A stretch of DNA of 6,271 nucleotides from an uncultured Bacteroidota bacterium (GCA_903847655.1 CAINEG010000016.1:1-6271), one strand, 5' to 3'; shown: positions 1-6,271, numbered from the stretch's first letter. The notes: generated from the letters alone by a model not told the origin. Program-made: numbers and translations.

Positions 1-1
1 C

Positions 2-463
2 CCTGCGGGCACGCCAGGTATTTATGGTAAAGTACATTTTAAAAATATTGCTATTGGCATAATTGTCATTGATGAAAACGGTGATACTTATTTAGTAGGT
101 CAATACCGTTTTCCTTTAAATGAATACAGTTGGGAAATTCCAGAAGGAGGATGTCCTGAAGGAACAGATCATTTAACGGCTGCTAAAAGAGAATTAAAAG
201 AAGAGACGGGTTTTGAAGCAAAATCCTGGACCGAAATTTTACGTATGCATGTTTCCAATTCAGTATCTGATGAATATGCGGTAGTCTATGTGGCCCAAGA
301 CTTAACAGCCGGTAAAGCGGAGCCAGAAGACACAGAAAAATTGACCATTAAAAAAACACCTTTTGCTACTGCTTTAGCATGGGTGATGGAAGGAAAAATC
401 ACCGATGCAATTTCTGTGGCGGCTATTTTAAAATGGCAGGCGATACAATCAAAAATCGATTAA
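2..463 (+). CDS. Nudix hydrolase, 5'-truncated (ADP-ribose/NDP-sugar pyrophosphatase-like)
   Basis: The reading frame is open from base 2 to the TAA at 461-463, giving 153 codons; the true start lies upstream of the window. The ATG at 245 is internal, because the conserved Nudix box comes before it. That box spans 146-214 and reads G-x5-T-x7-RELKEETGF, with the metal-binding REL-x-EE core at about 188-205. The usual Glu of the G-x5-E part is Thr (ACA, 164-166), while the catalytic core is intact. The preceding 'GQYRFPLNEYSWEIPEGG' segment resembles the substrate-binding strand of ADP-ribose pyrophosphatase-like Nudix proteins. Such enzymes hydrolyse nucleoside diphosphates linked to another group, usually in the cytoplasm and with Mg2+. 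The exact substrate cannot be read from the sequence. The methyltransferase gene begins 11 bases after the stop, which suggests co-transcription. Perhaps a few dozen N-terminal residues are missing. Confidence 0.9.
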   Translation, partial: PAGTPGIYGKVHFKNIAIGIIVIDENGDTYLVGQYRFPLNEYSWEIPEGGCPEGTDHLTAAKRELKEETGFEAKSWTEILRMHVSNSVSDEYAVVYVAQDLTAGKAEPEDTEKLTIKKTPFATALAWVMEGKITDAISVAAILKWQAIQSKID

Positions 464-474
464 CTTTGAGCACT

Positions 475-1293
475 ATGGAGGAAAGACAATCAAGACCGGA
501 TAGACCTTATAAGCCAAGGCCAAGATTCAACTCGGAGCGTGGCCCCGCAACAGAGCGTAAATTTATTATTGGTCGTCAACCATTGATTGAAGCGTTTGAG
601 TCTGGTACCAATATTGAAAAAATATTGATTCAAAAAAATGCGCAAGGCGAAGGATTGAATGAAATTAAAAATGCTGCAAGAGAAAAAAGCATACCTGTGC
701 AATTAGTGCCCATTGAAAAACTCAATGGAATGTCTAAGGCCAACCATCAAGGGGTATTGGCCTTTATATCCAAAGTAAAATATTTAGAGTTACAAGAAGT
801 GATAGATTTTGTGGTGGCCAAAGGAGAAACCCCGCTTTTTCTAATGCTAGACGGCGTAACTGATGTAAGAAATATTGGGGCCATTGGAAGAAGTATACAT
901 TGCTGTGGGGCGCAGGCTTTAATTATTCCAGACAAAGGGGTAGGTGCCTTAAATGAAGAAGCCTTTAAAAGTAGTGCAGGGGCATTGGAACATATTCATA
1001 TAGTAAGGGTGGGGAGCCTTTTGAAGGCGGTTGATTTATTGCATTTGAATGGCATACAGGTTTTCACTAGTGAAATGCGCGCCGATAAAAATATTCATGA
1101 ATTGGATTTAACCATTCCTTCCTGTATTATAATGGGAGATGAGGGGAGAGGCGTACAACCCTACTTAGCCAAGGCAGCGGATTATTTTTTCAAAATCCCT
1201 ATGGCCACTAATTTTGATTCTTTTAATGTGTCGGTGGCAGCTGGCATTATTTTGTATGAGGCCATGAAACAAAGAATGTTTCCTTTAAAATAA
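475..1293 (+). CDS. rlmB: TrmH/SpoU-family 23S rRNA 2'-O-methyltransferase (RlmB-like)
   Basis: This is a SPOUT-class methyltransferase of 272 residues that would use S-adenosylmethionine to methylate a ribose 2'-OH, most likely the conserved G2251 of 23S rRNA. Residues 30-105 form the substrate-binding domain ('FIIGRQPLIEAF', later 'ANHQGVLAF'). The catalytic knot domain follows with all three motifs: motif 1 'LDGVTDVRNIGAIGRS' at 125-140 (Asn133, Arg139), motif 2 'IMGDEGRGV' at 219-227, and motif 3 'IPMATNFDSFNVSVAAG' at 241-257 (Ser249, Asn251). I chose the ATG at 475 because it lies 11 bases after the Nudix stop; the in-frame ATG at 379 would overlap that gene by 85 bases and add non-homologous sequence. 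Even so, about 28 Arg/Pro-rich residues precede the conserved domain, and the protein is somewhat longer than the 243-residue E. coli enzyme. Family membership is certain. The exact target is inferred, since other TrmH-family members modify other sites. Confidence 0.88.
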   Translation: MEERQSRPDRPYKPRPRFNSERGPATERKFIIGRQPLIEAFESGTNIEKILIQKNAQGEGLNEIKNAAREKSIPVQLVPIEKLNGMSKANHQGVLAFISKVKYLELQEVIDFVVAKGETPLFLMLDGVTDVRNIGAIGRSIHCCGAQALIIPDKGVGALNEEAFKSSAGALEHIHIVRVGSLLKAVDLLHLNGIQVFTSEMRADKNIHELDLTIPSCIIMGDEGRGVQPYLAKAADYFFKIPMATNFDSFNVSVAAGIILYEAMKQRMFPLK

Positions 1294-1302
1294 AGGCAGT
1301 AG

Positions 1303-2313
1303 ATGAGCACCTTAAAATTCAAATTAACCCTGGCTGCAAAAAAATCTCCTTATCCAATCGGGTATCGTGATCGATTAATGCTGGTAGGTTCTTGTTTTTC
1401 AGAAAACATTGGCGCCAAATTAAGTAGTCATTTATTTCATGTACTTGAAAATTCACATGGAATTTTATTCAATCCAATTAGTGTGTCCAATGCTTTATTG
1501 GATTGTATCGATAATAAACAATATACCCAAGCCGATTTATTTCAGTTAAATGAGCTTTGGAATAGCTGGAACCACCACAGTCGTTTTTCTGCAGTAGATA
1601 AGCAGGAGGCTTTAGCTAAAATAAATTATTCCATTACGAATGCTCATGAATTTTTAAAAACAGCCGATCATATAGTCATTACCCTTGGTTCCGCCTGGGT
1701 ATATCAATTAAATAATCAGTCGCAGCATACAGCGGGGCAAGTAGTGGCCAATAACCACAAAGCTCCCTCCAATTGGTTTGATAAAAGATTGATGCCACCC
1801 AATGAATTGAAAGACTTATTGAATCAATTAATAAATAAATTACTTGCCTTTAATCCGCATTTGCACATCGTATTTACCATTAGCCCTGTACGTCATTTAA
1901 GAGAGGGCTTGGTCGAAAACAACCGTAGCAAAGCTGTTTTAATACATGCCGTTCATGAGCTAGTGGAAACCAATACAAGCACTGAATATTTTCCTGCCTA
2001 CGAATACATTATTGATGATTTAAGAGATTACCGTTTTTATGCCGAAGACTTAGTGCATCCCAATTATGCAGCATCCAATTATGTTTGGGAGAAGCTGGTG
2101 GAATCATACATGAATGAGGATACTCAAAATATCATGAAACAGGTGGCTGAATTACAATTGGCCATGCAACACAAACCATTTTTTGCAGGGTCTACCCAAC
2201 ACCAAGAATTTTTACAAAATTGTATTGCTAAAACAGAGCGATTATTGAGTTTATATCCCTATTTGCCATTGAATGACCAAGTTCAGTTTTTTAAGCAAGA
2301 AATTGGCAAATAA
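1303..2313 (+). CDS. GSCFA-domain protein (SGNH-hydrolase-like)
   Basis: This 336-residue protein matches the GSCFA family, named for its N-terminal signature, here 'GSCFSENIGAKL' at 29-40. Further family blocks are 'HGILFNPISV' (52-61), 'TLGSAWVY' (127-134), 'VVANNHKAP' (147-155) and 'SPVRHLREG' near 197-205. 'EDLVHPN' at 248-254 has the Asp-x-x-His arrangement of SGNH/GDSL hydrolases. Candidate catalytic residues are Ser30, Gly53, Asp249 and His252. This layout suggests an esterase or acyl/acetyl hydrolase, perhaps on polysaccharide, but the family is poorly characterised and the substrate is unknown. There is no evident signal peptide, so a cytoplasmic location is more likely. The start lies 9 bases after the methyltransferase stop, with only a weak purine-rich stretch (AAAGGCAG) as a possible ribosome site. 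The acylase gene follows 30 bases after its stop. Residues from about 265 onward form a less conserved, probably helical C-terminal part. Confidence 0.88.
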   Translation: MSTLKFKLTLAAKKSPYPIGYRDRLMLVGSCFSENIGAKLSSHLFHVLENSHGILFNPISVSNALLDCIDNKQYTQADLFQLNELWNSWNHHSRFSAVDKQEALAKINYSITNAHEFLKTADHIVITLGSAWVYQLNNQSQHTAGQVVANNHKAPSNWFDKRLMPPNELKDLLNQLINKLLAFNPHLHIVFTISPVRHLREGLVENNRSKAVLIHAVHELVETNTSTEYFPAYEYIIDDLRDYRFYAEDLVHPNYAASNYVWEKLVESYMNEDTQNIMKQVAELQLAMQHKPFFAGSTQHQEFLQNCIAKTERLLSLYPYLPLNDQVQFFKQEIGK

Positions 2314-2343
2314 ATTCTTAATTTAGTTTTCTAAATATTTCTT

Positions 2344-4824
2344 ATGCGCATACTGCCATTTATTGCTTCGGCAATGGTTACTATTGGTTTAGTGACAGTT
2401 CTAAATACTCAATTATCTATTGGTCCAACTAAGTCACCCAAGCTGGGTTATTTCTTATCCCCTCAACATGGGTTTTGGAAAAATGCAGAAAAAGTGAATG
2501 CTAATTTTGATGCTTCTATTGTGGCAGGTGAATTAAAAGGAAATGTAGATGTGTATTTAGATGATCGATTGGTTCCGCATATCTATGCAGACCATGATGA
2601 AGACGCCTATTTTGTGCAAGGGTATTTACATGCGAAGTATAGATTGTGGCAGATGGATTTTCAAACTAGGGTAGCTTCTGGTAGATTAAGTGAAATTGCT
2701 GGCGCGGATAAATTATCCATTGATCGTTTTTTTAGAAGATTGGGTATGGTGTATGGGGCAGAACAAACCGAAGCCAATATCAATGCGAACAATCCAGAAA
2801 TGAAGGCCACGGTGGATGCCTATACCGCAGGGGTAAATGCTTATTTAAAACAATTGGCTCCAGAAGATTTGCCTTTTGAATATAAGTTAATGAACTACGC
2901 CCCTGAAATGTGGACACCTAAAAAAACCTATTTATTTTTAATGTTCATGTCTTATGATTTAACAGGTCATGCTGCTGCTGCCGATTTGCAATTAACCAAT
3001 ACCAAAGATTTTTTAGGTTATGATTTATTTGATAAGTTATATACCAATAATCAAGACTCATTAGATCCCATTATACCAAAAGGAACAGTGTATCAGAAAC
3101 CTTCCATTATACCTATTAAATCTGCCAATGCAGATTCTACCTATTTAATGAAAACTAATAATCTGGCATTGAATTTTCAAGACGCACCAGTAGCGCCAAA
3201 TATTAACAATGGTAGTAACAACTGGGCAGTATCAGGTAGCAAAACAAAATCGGGTCGTCCTATATTATGTAGCGATCCTCATTTAGGATTAAACCTGCCT
3301 TCACTTTGGTATGAAGTTCAAATTACTACGCCTACCCATAGTACTTATGGGGCAAGTTTTCCAGGTTCTCCTGCAGTAATCATTGGTTTCAATGATAGTT
3401 TGGCCTGGGGTGTGACCAATGCAGGCAGAGATGTATTGGATTATTATGAATTGAAATTTAAAGACAGTTCAGAGAATGAATATTGGTTCAATGGAGCTTG
3501 GACATCGGTGACTAAAAGAAAAGAAATCATTAAAGTAAAAGACAGTGCAGATGTAATTGAAGACATACCTATGACGCATTGGGGCCCTGCGATGTATGAT
3601 GCACATTATCAAAATCTACAGTCCAAAGGCCGCAACTTGGCTGTTAAATGGACTGCAACAAATTCTTCTACAGGGGTAGAAACTTTTTACAGATTAAACC
3701 GAGCTAAAAATTACGATGACTATATTAAAGCCATTTCACTTTGGACCTGCCCTGGTCAGAATTTTGTAATGGCCACTATTTCTGGTGATATTGCGATTAA
3801 GCAACAAGGTGCTTTTGTTGCTAGATGGGAGCATCAAGGGGATTTTATTATGCCAGGAACAGACAGTGCTTATGATTGGCAAGGGATCATCCCTAATGAA
3901 GAGAATCCAACGATTAAAAATCCAGCGCGCGGTTTTGTAAGCAGTGCGAATCAAAAAGCAACTGATCCTAGTTACCCTTATTATTTAGGTACCGCCAATT
4001 CCTTTCCTTTATACCGCGGTATAAGTGTCAACCAGCATTTGATTGGCATGTCAAACATTACTCCTGAAGACATGCAAGCCTTACAAACCAACAATGACAA
4101 TGTATTTGCTGCAACAGCGCGTCCTGCTTTAATGAAATATTTGCAAGTAGATAAACTAAGTCCTGATGCTAAAAGAATGGTCACTGAAATGACGAATTGG
4201 AACTTAGTGAATGACGAACATTCTAAAGGCATTACTATTTTTAAAATTGTATGGGACAGTGTAAGAATAGCTGTTTGGGGAGATGAATTGGCTGGATCTT
4301 CCATTCCATTGACCAAGCCAGATGATTATGTTTTGTTAGATCAAATGTTAAAAGATTCCAATTGGTCTATCGCGGATGATATCAGAACCAAAGGTAAAAT
4401 TGAGAATTTTAAAGACCAAATTACCTTAGGTGTTGAAAATGCAACTAATAAATTAGTAGCATTAGAAAATGAAAATAAACTAGAATGGGCTTTATTTAAA
4501 GCCACAAAGATTTCACACCTAACTAAAATTCCTGCTTTGAGTAGACTGGATTTGCCCATTGGGGGAGGTGTAAATATTATTAATGCCACCACGGAAGATC
4601 ATGGACCAAGTTGGAGAATGGTGGTACACTTAACAGATGAAATAGAGGCCTATGGTTTATATCCAGGAGGGCAGAGTGGTAACCCGGGTAGTAAATACTA
4701 TGATAGCTTTGTCGATTATTGGGCAGCAGGAAAATATTATCGATTATTATTTTTAGCTAAAGAAAAGTTAATACAGAATGAAAGAACAAAATGGCATATT
4801 CAATTTAAAAAAGCAACTGCTTAA
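2344..4824 (+). CDS. Penicillin acylase family protein (S45 Ntn hydrolase)
   Basis: This 826-residue precursor belongs to the penicillin/cephalosporin/acyl-homoserine-lactone acylase family, which hydrolyses amide bonds after self-cleavage into alpha and beta chains. A hydrophobic segment at about 3-20 is a signal peptide or anchor, implying a periplasmic location; there is no lipobox Cys. The alpha region shows 'VPHIYAD' (His79) and 'QGYLHAKYRLWQMD' near 91-105. Glu179 in 'LPFEY' fits the family calcium ligand. The beta chain should begin at Ser291 in 'NNGSNNWAVSG'. Counting from it, His313 is beta-23, Asn359 in 'AWGVTNAGRD' is beta-69, Asp363 and Asp366 are beta-73 and beta-76 (calcium-site positions), and Asn536 in 'SSANQ' is beta-246, matching the oxyanion Asn near 241-244 in known enzymes. 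The precursor is close to the 846 residues of E. coli penicillin G acylase, whose nucleophile is Ser290. His at beta-23 resembles cephalosporin and lactone acylases rather than penicillin G acylase. The natural substrate is unknown. Confidence 0.92.
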   Translation: MRILPFIASAMVTIGLVTVLNTQLSIGPTKSPKLGYFLSPQHGFWKNAEKVNANFDASIVAGELKGNVDVYLDDRLVPHIYADHDEDAYFVQGYLHAKYRLWQMDFQTRVASGRLSEIAGADKLSIDRFFRRLGMVYGAEQTEANINANNPEMKATVDAYTAGVNAYLKQLAPEDLPFEYKLMNYAPEMWTPKKTYLFLMFMSYDLTGHAAAADLQLTNTKDFLGYDLFDKLYTNNQDSLDPIIPKGTVYQKPSIIPIKSANADSTYLMKTNNLALNFQDAPVAPNINNGSNNWAVSGSKTKSGRPILCSDPHLGLNLPSLWYEVQITTPTHSTYGASFPGSPAVIIGFNDSLAWGVTNAGRDVLDYYELKFKDSSENEYWFNGAWTSVTKRKEIIKVKDSADVIEDIPMTHWGPAMYDAHYQNLQSKGRNLAVKWTATNSSTGVETFYRLNRAKNYDDYIKAISLWTCPGQNFVMATISGDIAIKQQGAFVARWEHQGDFIMPGTDSAYDWQGIIPNEENPTIKNPARGFVSSANQKATDPSYPYYLGTANSFPLYRGISVNQHLIGMSNITPEDMQALQTNNDNVFAATARPALMKYLQVDKLSPDAKRMVTEMTNWNLVNDEHSKGITIFKIVWDSVRIAVWGDELAGSSIPLTKPDDYVLLDQMLKDSNWSIADDIRTKGKIENFKDQITLGVENATNKLVALENENKLEWALFKATKISHLTKIPALSRLDLPIGGGVNIINATTEDHGPSWRMVVHLTDEIEAYGLYPGGQSGNPGSKYYDSFVDYWAAGKYYRLLFLAKEKLIQNERTKWHIQFKKATA
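3211..3216 (+). other. Predicted self-cleavage site Gly290/Ser291 of the acylase precursor
   Basis: These two codons (GGT AGT) encode the Gly-Ser junction in 'NNGSNNWAV'. In this family the precursor cuts itself before this Ser, whose free amino group and hydroxyl then serve as base and nucleophile. The position is supported by downstream residues falling at the expected beta-chain distances (His at 23, Asn at 69, Asn at 246). A spacer peptide removed from the end of the alpha region is likely by analogy, but its other boundary cannot be placed. Confidence 0.8.
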
Positions 4825-4858
4825 TTAAACAATTACAAATTTATTTTAAATATTAGTT

Positions 4859-5212
4859 ATGAAATATATAGTATCTATTTTATTGTCTGCATTACTCGCT
4901 TATGCTGTTGGAATTTATGGTAATTTACCTTGGTGGAGTTTTGTAGTCACTAATTTTATAATCGCCTTTGCGATACCTCTTAAACCTGCTCAATCTTTTA
5001 CAGCGGGTGCCTTGGGCGTAGGATCTTTATGGGCTGGATTAGCGTTCGGAATTGATGTGTCCAATAATCACATATTGTCCACTAAAGTGGCAAAAATTCT
5101 ACCTATGGGAGGTTCCTATTTATTATTAATTTTTATAACTTTTGCAATAGGTGCTTTATTAGGAGGACTTGCTTCTTTAACTGGTTCTTTTCTTCGCACA
5201 AGTAAAGCCTAA
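4859..5212 (+). CDS. Small integral membrane protein, function unknown
   Basis: This 117-residue, very hydrophobic protein has no function I can name. Four membrane segments can be drawn at about residues 3-20, 25-40, 47-65 and 84-110. A short polar loop at 66-83 carries the charged residues (Asp66, Lys76, Lys79), and the C-terminus is short and basic ('FLRTSKA'). Segments 3 and 4 are rich in Gly and small residues ('GALGVGSLWAG', 'GALLGGLASLTG'), which suits close helix packing. No catalytic or metal-binding motif is visible. I have the impression that similar small proteins occur in other Bacteroidota, but I could not check this. The start is 34 bases after the acylase stop, the reading direction is the same and no strong promoter intervenes, so co-transcription is likely. 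The 119-base gap after it suggests it is the last gene of its transcription unit. Confidence 0.8.
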   Translation: MKYIVSILLSALLAYAVGIYGNLPWWSFVVTNFIIAFAIPLKPAQSFTAGALGVGSLWAGLAFGIDVSNNHILSTKVAKILPMGGSYLLLIFITFAIGALLGGLASLTGSFLRTSKA

Positions 5213-5246
5213 TTTGTTTTGAAAATAGCTGCATGATTTTTATCAG

Positions 5247-5261
5247 TAGGCTTTTTGCCTA
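5247..5261 (+). terminator. Small hairpin after the membrane-protein gene, possible weak terminator
   Basis: TAGGC (5247-5251) and GCCTA (5257-5261) form a perfect 5-bp stem around a TTTTT loop, 35 bases after the preceding stop codon. A T-rich run occurs only further on (5274-5281), not directly after the stem, so this is not a classic intrinsic terminator. It overlaps the upstream element of the candidate trhO promoter. Its position at an operon boundary is the main reason to list it. Confidence 0.2.
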
Positions 5262-5288
5262 ATAATTGTAGATTCTTTTTTATCTTTA
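5255..5288 (+). promoter_or_regulatory. Candidate Bacteroidota-type promoter for trhO
   Basis: TTG at 5255-5257 is followed after 23 bases by TATCTTTA at 5281-5288. The Bacteroidota consensus is TTG, a spacer of roughly 17-23 bases, then TAnnTTTG; here only the last base of the downstream element differs. Transcription would start near 5295, leaving a leader of roughly 35-40 bases before the trhO ATG. It sits in the longest intergenic gap of the window. The region is AT-rich, so a chance match is quite possible. Confidence 0.35.
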
Positions 5289-5299
5289 CATAGAATTTC

Positions 5300-5316
5300 C
5301 CCAACCTGTAATTGGG
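5300..5316 (+). other. Small inverted repeat in the presumed trhO leader
   Basis: CCCAA (5300-5304) and TTGGG (5312-5316) can pair as a 5-bp stem with a 7-base loop, ending 15 bases before the trhO start codon. If the proposed promoter is right, this hairpin would lie within the short untranslated leader. It could be an operator half-site pair or a minor RNA structure, or have no role. Confidence 0.2.
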
Positions 5317-5331
5317 ATAAAAATTTAGTCT

Positions 5332-6271
5332 ATGTCAGTGCTACACAATCGTGTCTCCAATAAGGAGTTGAAAGAAAAATTATACCAGGAAAATTTTCCT
5401 CGTACCACTATCAGTTTTTATCAATACTTTAATATTCAAGATCCCTTGTATTTTAGAGATGATTTATATAAAGCGTTCAATGCCATGCAAGTGTTTGGCC
5501 GTATTTATATTGCCAAAGAGGGCATCAATGCACAAATAAGTGTACCATCCCATTTGTTGGAAGATTTTAGATTCTATTTGTATTCCATTAAAGGTTTAGA
5601 AGGAGTAAGGTTAAATATTGCAGTGAATGACAATGGCAAAAGCTTTTGGGTACTCAGAATTAAAACACGTGAAAAAATTGTGGCAGATGGCATTGAAGAT
5701 CCAGCATTTAGTATGGAGAACAAAGGCAACTATGTGAATGCCGAGCAGATGAATGCTTTGTTAGAAAAAGAAGACACGATTGTGATTGATATGCGCAATC
5801 ATTATGAATATGAAGTAGGACATTTTGTAAATGCGATTGAAATTCCTTCTGATACTTTTAGAGAACAATTGCCCATGGCCGCGGAGATGATGAAGGAGAA
5901 TAAAGAAAAAAATATCATTATGTATTGCACGGGAGGTATTCGTTGTGAAAAAGCAAGTGCCTATATGTTGCATGAGGGTTTTAAAAATGTATTTCATTTA
6001 GAAGGAGGCGTTATCAACTATGCCAATAAAATCAAAGAAGCTGGCTTAGAAAGTAAATTCAAAGGAAAGAATTTTGTTTTTGATGATCGACTAGGAGAGA
6101 AGATTACCGAAGACATTATCGCCAAGTGTCATCAGTGTGGAGCGCCATGCGATACACATACCAATTGCAAAAACGATGGTTGTCATTTATTATTTATTCA
6201 ATGTCCAAGCTGCGCTGAAACCTATGCGGGCTGTTGCACGCAGGCTTGTACCGATATAGTTCATCTACCCC
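5332..6271 (+). CDS. trhO: tRNA uridine(34) hydroxylase / rhodanese-like protein TrhO (YceA), 3'-truncated
   Basis: The frame runs from ATG 5332 past the window end without a stop, giving 313 residues of a protein that is 350 residues in E. coli. TrhO performs oxygen-dependent hydroxylation of uridine 34 in the tRNA anticodon, forming 5-hydroxyuridine. Residues about 27-112 form the N-terminal domain, including '[17 protein letters not shown]'. The rhodanese domain follows at about 135-235, with '[15 protein letters not shown]' from 151 and the active loop 'CTGGIRCEK' beginning at Cys199. After 'FDDRLGEKI' comes a tail with ten Cys between 266 and 306, starting 'CHQCGAPC', typical of this family's C-terminal extension. 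The start is supported by being the first ATG before the conserved domain and by the candidate promoter upstream. No clear Shine-Dalgarno sequence is present. The 119-base gap from the previous gene suggests separate transcription. Confidence 0.93.
   Translation, partial: MSVLHNRVSNKELKEKLYQENFPRTTISFYQYFNIQDPLYFRDDLYKAFNAMQVFGRIYIAKEGINAQISVPSHLLEDFRFYLYSIKGLEGVRLNIAVNDNGKSFWVLRIKTREKIVADGIEDPAFSMENKGNYVNAEQMNALLEKEDTIVIDMRNHYEYEVGHFVNAIEIPSDTFREQLPMAAEMMKENKEKNIIMYCTGGIRCEKASAYMLHEGFKNVFHLEGGVINYANKIKEAGLESKFKGKNFVFDDRLGEKITEDIIAKCHQCGAPCDTHTNCKNDGCHLLFIQCPSCAETYAGCCTQACTDIVHLP

Noticed and set aside
245..463. A separate 72-residue gene starting at 245
   Set aside because: The same frame is open upstream to the window edge and contains the Nudix box, so this is only the C-terminal part of the truncated Nudix gene.
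379..474. Upstream in-frame ATG giving a 304-residue version of the methyltransferase
   Set aside because: It would overlap the Nudix gene by 85 bases and add sequence that is simply the Nudix coding region read in another frame; the ATG at 475 fits gene spacing better.
490..935. Two minus-strand open frames within the methyltransferase gene
   Set aside because: Both are antisense to conserved methyltransferase motifs and show no recognisable protein features.
2056..2084. Near-direct repeat of CCAATTATG in the GSCFA gene
   Set aside because: It comes from the encoded 'HPNYAASNYVW', which is an ordinary family segment; the repeat is two short copies only.
2303..2331. Promoter-like TTG-N18-TAGTTTTC before the acylase gene
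   Set aside because: It fits the Bacteroidota spacing, but it starts within the GSCFA coding end, would leave a leader of only a few bases, and such matches are common in AT-rich sequence. Noted as possible but not supported enough to list.
2344..2403. Lipoprotein signal on the acylase
   Set aside because: There is no Cys in or after the N-terminal hydrophobic segment, so no lipobox; a signal peptide or membrane anchor is the better reading.
3736..4592. Three minus-strand open frames within the acylase gene (3736-3954, 3981-4316, 4341-4592)
   Set aside because: They lie wholly antisense to a strongly conserved coding region, resemble no family I recognise, and have no start context of their own.
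5761..5997. Minus-strand 78-residue open frame
   Set aside because: It is antisense to the rhodanese domain of trhO; its hydrophobic and Phe-rich content reflects the complement of Lys/Glu codons.
1..6271. A hidden defence system, CRISPR array, mobile element or RNA gene
   Set aside because: I found no arrayed repeats, transposase or integrase motifs, terminal inverted repeats or tRNA-like folds, and coding sequence fills almost the whole window with recognisable housekeeping or envelope families.

Overview
The window is an AT-rich, tightly packed stretch of bacterial chromosome. It carries six genes, all on the + strand, and is cut inside a gene at both ends. The gene families suggest a Bacteroidota, probably Chitinophagaceae-like: a GSCFA-domain protein, a TrmH-family methyltransferase of the 'LDGVTDVRNIGAIGRS' type, a Nudix protein of the 'WEIPEGGCPEGT' type and a TrhO with a cysteine-rich tail. 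The lack of strong Shine-Dalgarno sequences and a plausible TTG-N23-TAnnTTTG promoter agree with this. The taxonomic placement is inferred from remembered family sequences, not from a search.

Layout: (1) the 3' part of a Nudix hydrolase gene, to 463; (2) a TrmH/SpoU-family rRNA 2'-O-methyltransferase, best called rlmB, 475-1293; (3) a GSCFA-family protein with an SGNH-hydrolase-like active site, 1303-2313; (4) a penicillin-acylase-family Ntn hydrolase with an N-terminal hydrophobic segment, 2344-4824; (5) a 117-residue membrane protein of unknown function, 4859-5212; (6) the 5' part of trhO, a rhodanese-fold tRNA uridine-34 hydroxylase, 5332 to the window end. Gaps between genes 1 to 5 are 11, 9, 30 and 34 bases, so they could be one transcript. 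The 119-base gap before trhO is the only substantial non-coding stretch. It holds a candidate promoter and two small hairpins, so trhO probably starts its own unit. No other non-coding stretch is longer than 34 bases.

The genes do not form an obvious pathway. Two act on RNA (rlmB, trhO), one is probably nucleotide-sugar or ADP-ribose housekeeping (Nudix), and three concern hydrolysis or the envelope with unknown substrates (GSCFA, penicillin acylase, small membrane protein). I see no tRNA or rRNA gene, CRISPR array, insertion sequence, phage gene or defence system, and nothing amounting to a new multi-gene system. The most useful leads are the acylase active site, which carries His rather than Gln at beta-chain position 23, and the uncharacterised membrane protein just behind it.
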